Of a stretch of DNA of 26,793 nucleotides, positions 23,245-26,793 are shown piece by piece. The notes beneath the pieces were generated by a model, which saw only the letters and a list, made by a program, of their open reading frames with translations, did not search any database and had not been told where the DNA came from. The DNA is from Acidobacteriaceae bacterium (GTDB lineage: Bacteria; Acidobacteriota; Terriglobia; Terriglobales; Acidobacteriaceae), in assembly GCA_030040175.1 (NCBI GenBank), contig JASHUF010000543.1:1-26793 (forward strand). The letters are read 5' to 3'. The translations under genes and the position numbers were made by a program. Position 1 is the first letter of the stretch; each line of letters starts with the position of its first letter.

Positions 23245-25671
23245 TTACGAACGATCCCATAGATGCACGTAGGTTGGCTCGTGCCAAGCGTGACTCAGGA
23301 TAGCCAGCCTTCCGGGGCTCAACTCCACGACTTTGGCCCCATCGTGATGTTCGAACCTGTTGTCGATCGGGAAGCGGCTCCATGCGATTCCCTTGGAGTC
23401 GACCTTCTTGTAGGCATAAAGCCGGCTTTGACTGCGATATGGGTGAAACGGATCGTGCTCACCTGCGATGACCTCCAATTCGCCGTCCCCATCCAGATCT
23501 CCAACGCCAATGGAATGCGGAGAGCGGATTCTGTCGATGATGTGCACGTTGAATTTCTTGTCCTGCGGGCTTCCGGTATTCTCCAGCCAGCCTACCGGCC
23601 TGAAATAAGCCTTGTTAACGTTGTAGTCGACGGCTTCCACGGTGAAGAGAATATCTGGGTGGCCGTCGCCATTCACATCTGTGATGGCAATGCGGGAGAT
23701 CATTTTGAGGTTCTCTGATTCCAGATAGTCAGGGTCGATGAGGAGATGCTCCTCAAATCGGCCATTGCCCAAATTTTCAAGCCAGTGCGGTCCGGCCACA
23801 ATGTCGAGTTTGCCATCCCCGTCCAGGTCGTACGCGATCATCTCTTCGCCATACTGAATATCGGCGATGACACTCTTCTTCCAGGGAGATTGTGTCGGGT
23901 CGTCCGGAACCTCGAATATCTGTGGTGGATTGACGGCGTGGTTGTGATAACCGCAGACCAGCGCCACTCGGCCCCCGGGTAACAGCGGCGCGATCGCATT
24001 TCCATGCGGCCAGTCTCCATCGCCCGACCCGATGACGTGTTCTTCCCAGAGATCCTTGCCCAGATCGATGGACTTCAACCATACCAGGTCGCTGCAAAGG
24101 GCACTATAGAAATTGCCGGGATCAGCGCCGGCCTTGGGTTTGATGCCGATCAATTCTTTTCTTCCGTCGTTGTCCAGGTCGTAAGCATTGATGATCTGCG
24201 CAACTCCGGGAATCGGATGCCGTTCCCATTGGGGGTTCTTATACCACCATGCCCCGCATACAATGTCGAGCATTCCGTCACCGTCCACATCGACTGCGTG
24301 AATGTCAATGCCCGTGTACGGCTTCTCGCGATCGATAAATAGGTGCTTGTATTGGGAGAGTACGGTCGGCTTCTCACGTGGACGGAACATCTGGACCCAT
24401 CCGGTAAAGTGTCCCGGGTCATTTCTTACCTGCCCCGCATGTCCGAAGATGACGTGTGTGCCGGAGCTGTCCAGGTCGACGCGGAGCGCCTCGTGCGTGC
24501 CTTCGCCCTCATAGAGAAGATTGCTCCGCCACGACTTGCCTCCGTCTACCGTCGTATATTGAATAAGGCGTGCGTTCCAGTCATAGGAAGCATCCCACCC
24601 TCCTTCATTCATCTCTCCAGCAAGGACTTGCACCTGCTTCGTCTTGTCATCGCGCCAGGCTCTCAGTGAATGGGAATAGATAAGAGGGGCGTCTATCGGA
24701 TGCTCGATCCATGGATGCTCCGGATCCGTCTGTATCCGGTTCTCAAACCAAGCCAGATGGCCATCGGGATACTCGTCCTCAACGAGGACCACGTCCAGAC
24801 GCCCATCGCCATCGACATCGACGATTGCTGCGCGGCACAATTCACGAAAGCCTGCCGCGAGGGAATGAGTCTTCCATGCTTGCCCGGAAAAGGCGCCTGC
24901 CGGTGGCGCCGAAAACCAGTAAGGTCCACTGACAATTTCGGCCCTGCCGTCTCCATCCAAGTCTCCCGCTACGGTACCTTCCGCCACGAGACCTGATTGG
25001 ATCATCTGCTTCTTCCAGGGAAGCCGCGGGTCTGGAGGAATCTTATAAGCAAACAGTCCCGGGGTATCGGAATACATGGCGTTTACCACCAGCTCGTGCT
25101 TGCCGTCCCCATCCAGATCACTGAAAATGGCGTCATGGGGCTGTCCTGCCGTTTGATCGTCAGCAATGTGTTCTGTCCAAGAAGCATTCAGACTCGTGCC
25201 AGACTTGTACCAGCATAGGTTCCACTTTTCAAAATCCTGCGGCGACGAGCGGACGCCCTTCTCTTTCCCGACAATGATTTCCATTCGTCCGTCATGATCG
25301 ATATCGAGTAGCGCAACACCTACGGAAAAATGACCTTGCGCGACGACGCCCTTTTCAAAAGTCGATGGCCGGTACCAGAGAAGCGAGCCGTTTCCCCCGA
25401 TGATCACTTCCGTTCTGCCGTCGCCATCGATGTCGGCGGCGGCACAGCTGTTGGTCTCAGTCTCATAAGGCGGCGCAGCATCCAGAATCACCAATTCCCA
25501 CGCATCGCCGCCCCCATTCGGCGGAATATCCGTGACTGACGATTGCCTGGTAAGCAAGGAGGCTTTTCCTTTCGACTCGCCTGGCGTTTTTTGCTCCCCC
25601 GCGCTTACCTGGGGAATTCCCGCCGCCGTAACGGTTCCCGCCAGTAATTTTCCGAAGCTTCGCCTGTCCAT
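23245..25671 (-). CDS. Tat-exported FG-GAP/VCBS repeat beta-propeller protein
   Basis: This 808-residue protein has a twin-arginine-like signal (MDRRSFGKLLAGTVTAAG). The rest is built of repeats with Ca2+-binding loops of the type DxDGDGxxE/D followed by a hydrophobic strand. I count ten: IDGDGRTE (81-88), IDHDGRME, LDGDGKHE, LDGDGRAE, VDGDGRLD, VDGDGMLD, LDNDGRKE, LDGDGKLD, VNGDGHPD and LDGDGELE. This is the FG-GAP/VCBS fold, seen in integrin-like propellers and in some polysaccharide lyases and carbohydrate-binding secreted proteins. No catalytic motif is recognised. The ATG is preceded by AGGAGA. The gene starts just downstream of a glycosidase-like remnant and ends right before an esterase remnant, so it is an intact survivor in a decaying stretch. 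An extracytoplasmic glycan-binding or glycan-cleaving role is a guess. Confidence 0.87.
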   Translation of the reverse strand: MDRRSFGKLLAGTVTAAGIPQVSAGEQKTPGESKGKASLLTRQSSVTDIPPNGGGDAWELVILDAAPPYETETNSCAAADIDGDGRTEVIIGGNGSLLWYRPSTFEKGVVAQGHFSVGVALLDIDHDGRMEIIVGKEKGVRSSPQDFEKWNLCWYKSGTSLNASWTEHIADDQTAGQPHDAIFSDLDGDGKHELVVNAMYSDTPGLFAYKIPPDPRLPWKKQMIQSGLVAEGTVAGDLDGDGRAEIVSGPYWFSAPPAGAFSGQAWKTHSLAAGFRELCRAAIVDVDGDGRLDVVLVEDEYPDGHLAWFENRIQTDPEHPWIEHPIDAPLIYSHSLRAWRDDKTKQVQVLAGEMNEGGWDASYDWNARLIQYTTVDGGKSWRSNLLYEGEGTHEALRVDLDSSGTHVIFGHAGQVRNDPGHFTGWVQMFRPREKPTVLSQYKHLFIDREKPYTGIDIHAVDVDGDGMLDIVCGAWWYKNPQWERHPIPGVAQIINAYDLDNDGRKELIGIKPKAGADPGNFYSALCSDLVWLKSIDLGKDLWEEHVIGSGDGDWPHGNAIAPLLPGGRVALVCGYHNHAVNPPQIFEVPDDPTQSPWKKSVIADIQYGEEMIAYDLDGDGKLDIVAGPHWLENLGNGRFEEHLLIDPDYLESENLKMISRIAITDVNGDGHPDILFTVEAVDYNVNKAYFRPVGWLENTGSPQDKKFNVHIIDRIRSPHSIGVGDLDGDGELEVIAGEHDPFHPYRSQSRLYAYKKVDSKGIAWSRFPIDNRFEHHDGAKVVELSPGRLAILSHAWHEPTYVHLWDRS

Positions 25672-25686
25672 CTCTCTCTTCTCCTG

Positions 25687-26185
25687 TTAACAACATGGGA
25701 TTATTCGTGTTCTCAGTTTTGCCCGGCGAAGGATAGTTCCTGCCGCGTCCCGTAAGACCCAATCCGCATTCAAACAGACTGCATCCCCTCTGTCCTTCTT
25801 GCCGAGTTGAAATGACGACTTGTGGCCATTGACAAGCAGCTTTCGAGAGTCGGAGGAGCCCGCCTGAATCCGGATGAACATCGCAGATTGAGATCGCATG
25901 ACTCTTGCCTGGGTCGTTGAGCCTGTGAGGCTCGGCCCGATAATCAAAATCCGCAAGACGCGGATTCATCCGGATGCCGTCATAAAGCGTCAAATCGGAG
26001 CCGAGAATCGAGTCGATTGCAAGATCGATATAGCCGTCTGTCGAAACACCGCACCTTTCAGGATCATAGGGTTCTTCGCTATGAGAGTTGAAGGCTCCTC
26101 CAATTTCTGGCAGAAGAATGGACTCCAGAATGCGCGCAGCGGTAGACGGTCCCTCGTTTGCCGACTTTGCCAAACTTTTGGCTCA
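25687..26185 (-). pseudogene. decayed C-terminus of a secreted glycosidase-like protein
   Basis: A minus-strand frame after an in-frame stop (26183-26185) reads ARILESILLPEIGGAF, then GYIDLAIDSILGSDLTLYDG and MNPRLADFDYRAEPHRLNDP. The protein-like text then moves to another frame (AGSSDSRKLLVNGHKSSFQL, then NADWVLRDAAGTI), ending at a stop at 25687, so a frameshift near 25880 is needed. The pattern of a helical stretch, LTLYDGIRMNPRL and a short beta domain resembles the end of multi-domain glycosidases with a helical barrel plus a C-terminal sandwich. The family could not be named. There is no intact start or complete domain. It precedes the FG-GAP gene by 15 bp. Confidence 0.5.
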
Positions 26186-26422
26186 GAAAGTCCTGCGCGA
26201 AGGAACCCCGATGCACCTGACGCCTTAATGACGAAGTTCTTGCCTCGGTGATTGGTCTGTTCCGTGCCTGAGATTCACGCCTGAAATCATATGTTCAGAC
26301 AGCAGCGGTCTGCAAGTAAACGCAAGTAAACCGGCGGGTTAATCCTTCAGGCGCGCCTATGCTTCGATAGGACGCAGAGAGCGCGCCAACCCGAGACCAA
26401 TCGATTAGCTCGCCGGCACGCG
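26186..26422. other. intergenic stretch with short direct repeats
   Basis: No supported gene. It holds a tandem CAAGTAAAC repeat (26312-26330) and a GC-rich, repeat-containing segment (GGCGCGCC near 26351 and GCGCGCC near 26382). No promoter could be assigned. Confidence 0.3.
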
Positions 26423-26499
26423 AGGAACCTCTGCACAAGTCCCATCTCCACAGCAACGGCTTAGCAGCTGCGAAATCAGAAGTGCGTGCAGAGGTTCCT
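26423..26499. repeat. 77-bp element bounded by perfect 14-bp inverted repeats
   Basis: AGGAACCTCTGCAC (26423-26436) and its exact complement GTGCAGAGGTTCCT (26486-26499) flank a 49-bp centre. The stem is far longer than chance would give, but the large loop, lack of a T-tract and GC-poor ends fit transposon terminal repeats (a MITE or collapsed insertion sequence) better than a terminator. It lies just downstream of the partial gene at the right edge. No target-site duplication is obvious. Confidence 0.55.
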
Positions 26500-26519
26500 T
26501 GAGATCGTTTTGCGTCACG

Positions 26520-26793
26520 TCACTCCAGCGTGATCGCAAAGCCGACCCAGTTACCGCCTGTGGACGCCGTTGCCGTCTCCGCGGGCACCGACGTTCCCTC
26601 ACTGGCGATCGACTCGTCTCCGTCATAGATCGTCCATGTGGTTGTCTGGCTGGTCCCGTCGCCGAGACCGGACGGTCCGGAGATGGTGGAACAGCTGTCG
26701 CAGGAATAAAAGCCAGCATACTCTTCGTTAGCCGTGGCGGTTGCTGAAAGCGCGGGCAAGGCGAAGGAGGTTCCGTCGGTATCGGTTCCCGAG
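26520..26793 (-). CDS. C-terminus of a low-complexity, surface-type beta protein (5' end outside window)
   Basis: The minus-strand frame is open to the window edge and ends in TGA at 26520, so about 90 codons of a longer protein are seen. The TTG at 26759 is internal. The sequence is rich in Thr, Ser, Gly and Ala (FALPALSATATANEEYAGFY, SQTTTWTIYDGDESIASEG, STGGNWVGFAITLE) with one close Cys pair (SCDSCS). The alternating pattern suggests an extracellular Ig-like or lectin-like beta-sandwich. There is no catalytic motif and I recognise no specific family. Confidence 0.55.
   Translation of the reverse strand, partial: SGTDTDGTSFALPALSATATANEEYAGFYSCDSCSTISGPSGLGDGTSQTTTWTIYDGDESIASEGTSVPAETATASTGGNWVGFAITLE

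Overview
The window looks like a carbohydrate-utilisation region from an Acidobacteriota genome, probably a soil relative of Terriglobia. This is inferred from gene style, not from a marker gene. The main clues are a very large outer-membrane receptor with an N-terminal carboxypeptidase-regulatory-like domain and no SusD partner, several Tat-exported hydrolases, an FG-GAP repeat protein, and a sugar-porter transporter beside a mutarotase. No rRNA, tRNA, CRISPR array or intact insertion sequence was seen.

Left part (1-10.4 kb). A GH29 alpha-L-fucosidase cut by the window edge is followed by a Tat-exported nitrilase-superfamily amidohydrolase. Next comes a 747-residue Tat-exported protein that looks like an unclassified glycoside hydrolase. 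A 1,328-residue Oar-like TonB-dependent receptor faces it on the minus strand. The 747-residue protein and the receptor both have, about 320-350 bp upstream and in the correct orientation, a promoter-like element whose extended -10 lies inside the shared 12-mer TGTGATATATCA. This suggests one regulator for both.

Middle part (10.7-19.2 kb). On the minus strand, in transcription order, are galactose mutarotase, a three-module membrane oxygenase, the C-terminal stump of an isomerase-like TIM-barrel protein, and an MFS sugar porter. Divergent from these are an AraC regulator and a divergent GH27 enzyme with a C-terminal CBM35-like domain. The oxygenase is the most unusual gene here: a histidine-box fatty-acid-desaturase/hydroxylase domain, a Rieske [2Fe-2S] domain and an NqrF-like FAD/NADH reductase domain in one chain. 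This is the same set of functions that rhizopine MocD, MocE and MocF provide as separate proteins. Given its sugar neighbours, I propose that it is a self-sufficient oxygenase acting on a modified (for example O-methylated) sugar or cyclitol. A lipid desaturase remains the main alternative.

Right part (19.4-26.8 kb). A purine-type NCS2 permease and a stand-alone AtzF-type allophanate hydrolase form a nitrogen-scavenging pair. They are followed by a decayed alpha/beta-hydrolase, a Tat-exported FG-GAP/VCBS propeller protein, a decayed glycosidase-like C-terminus, a 77-bp inverted-repeat element, and the C-terminus of a low-complexity surface-type protein cut by the right edge. The three gene remnants (12.2-12.6, 22.9-23.2 and 25.7-26.2 kb) suggest a locus being actively reshuffled.
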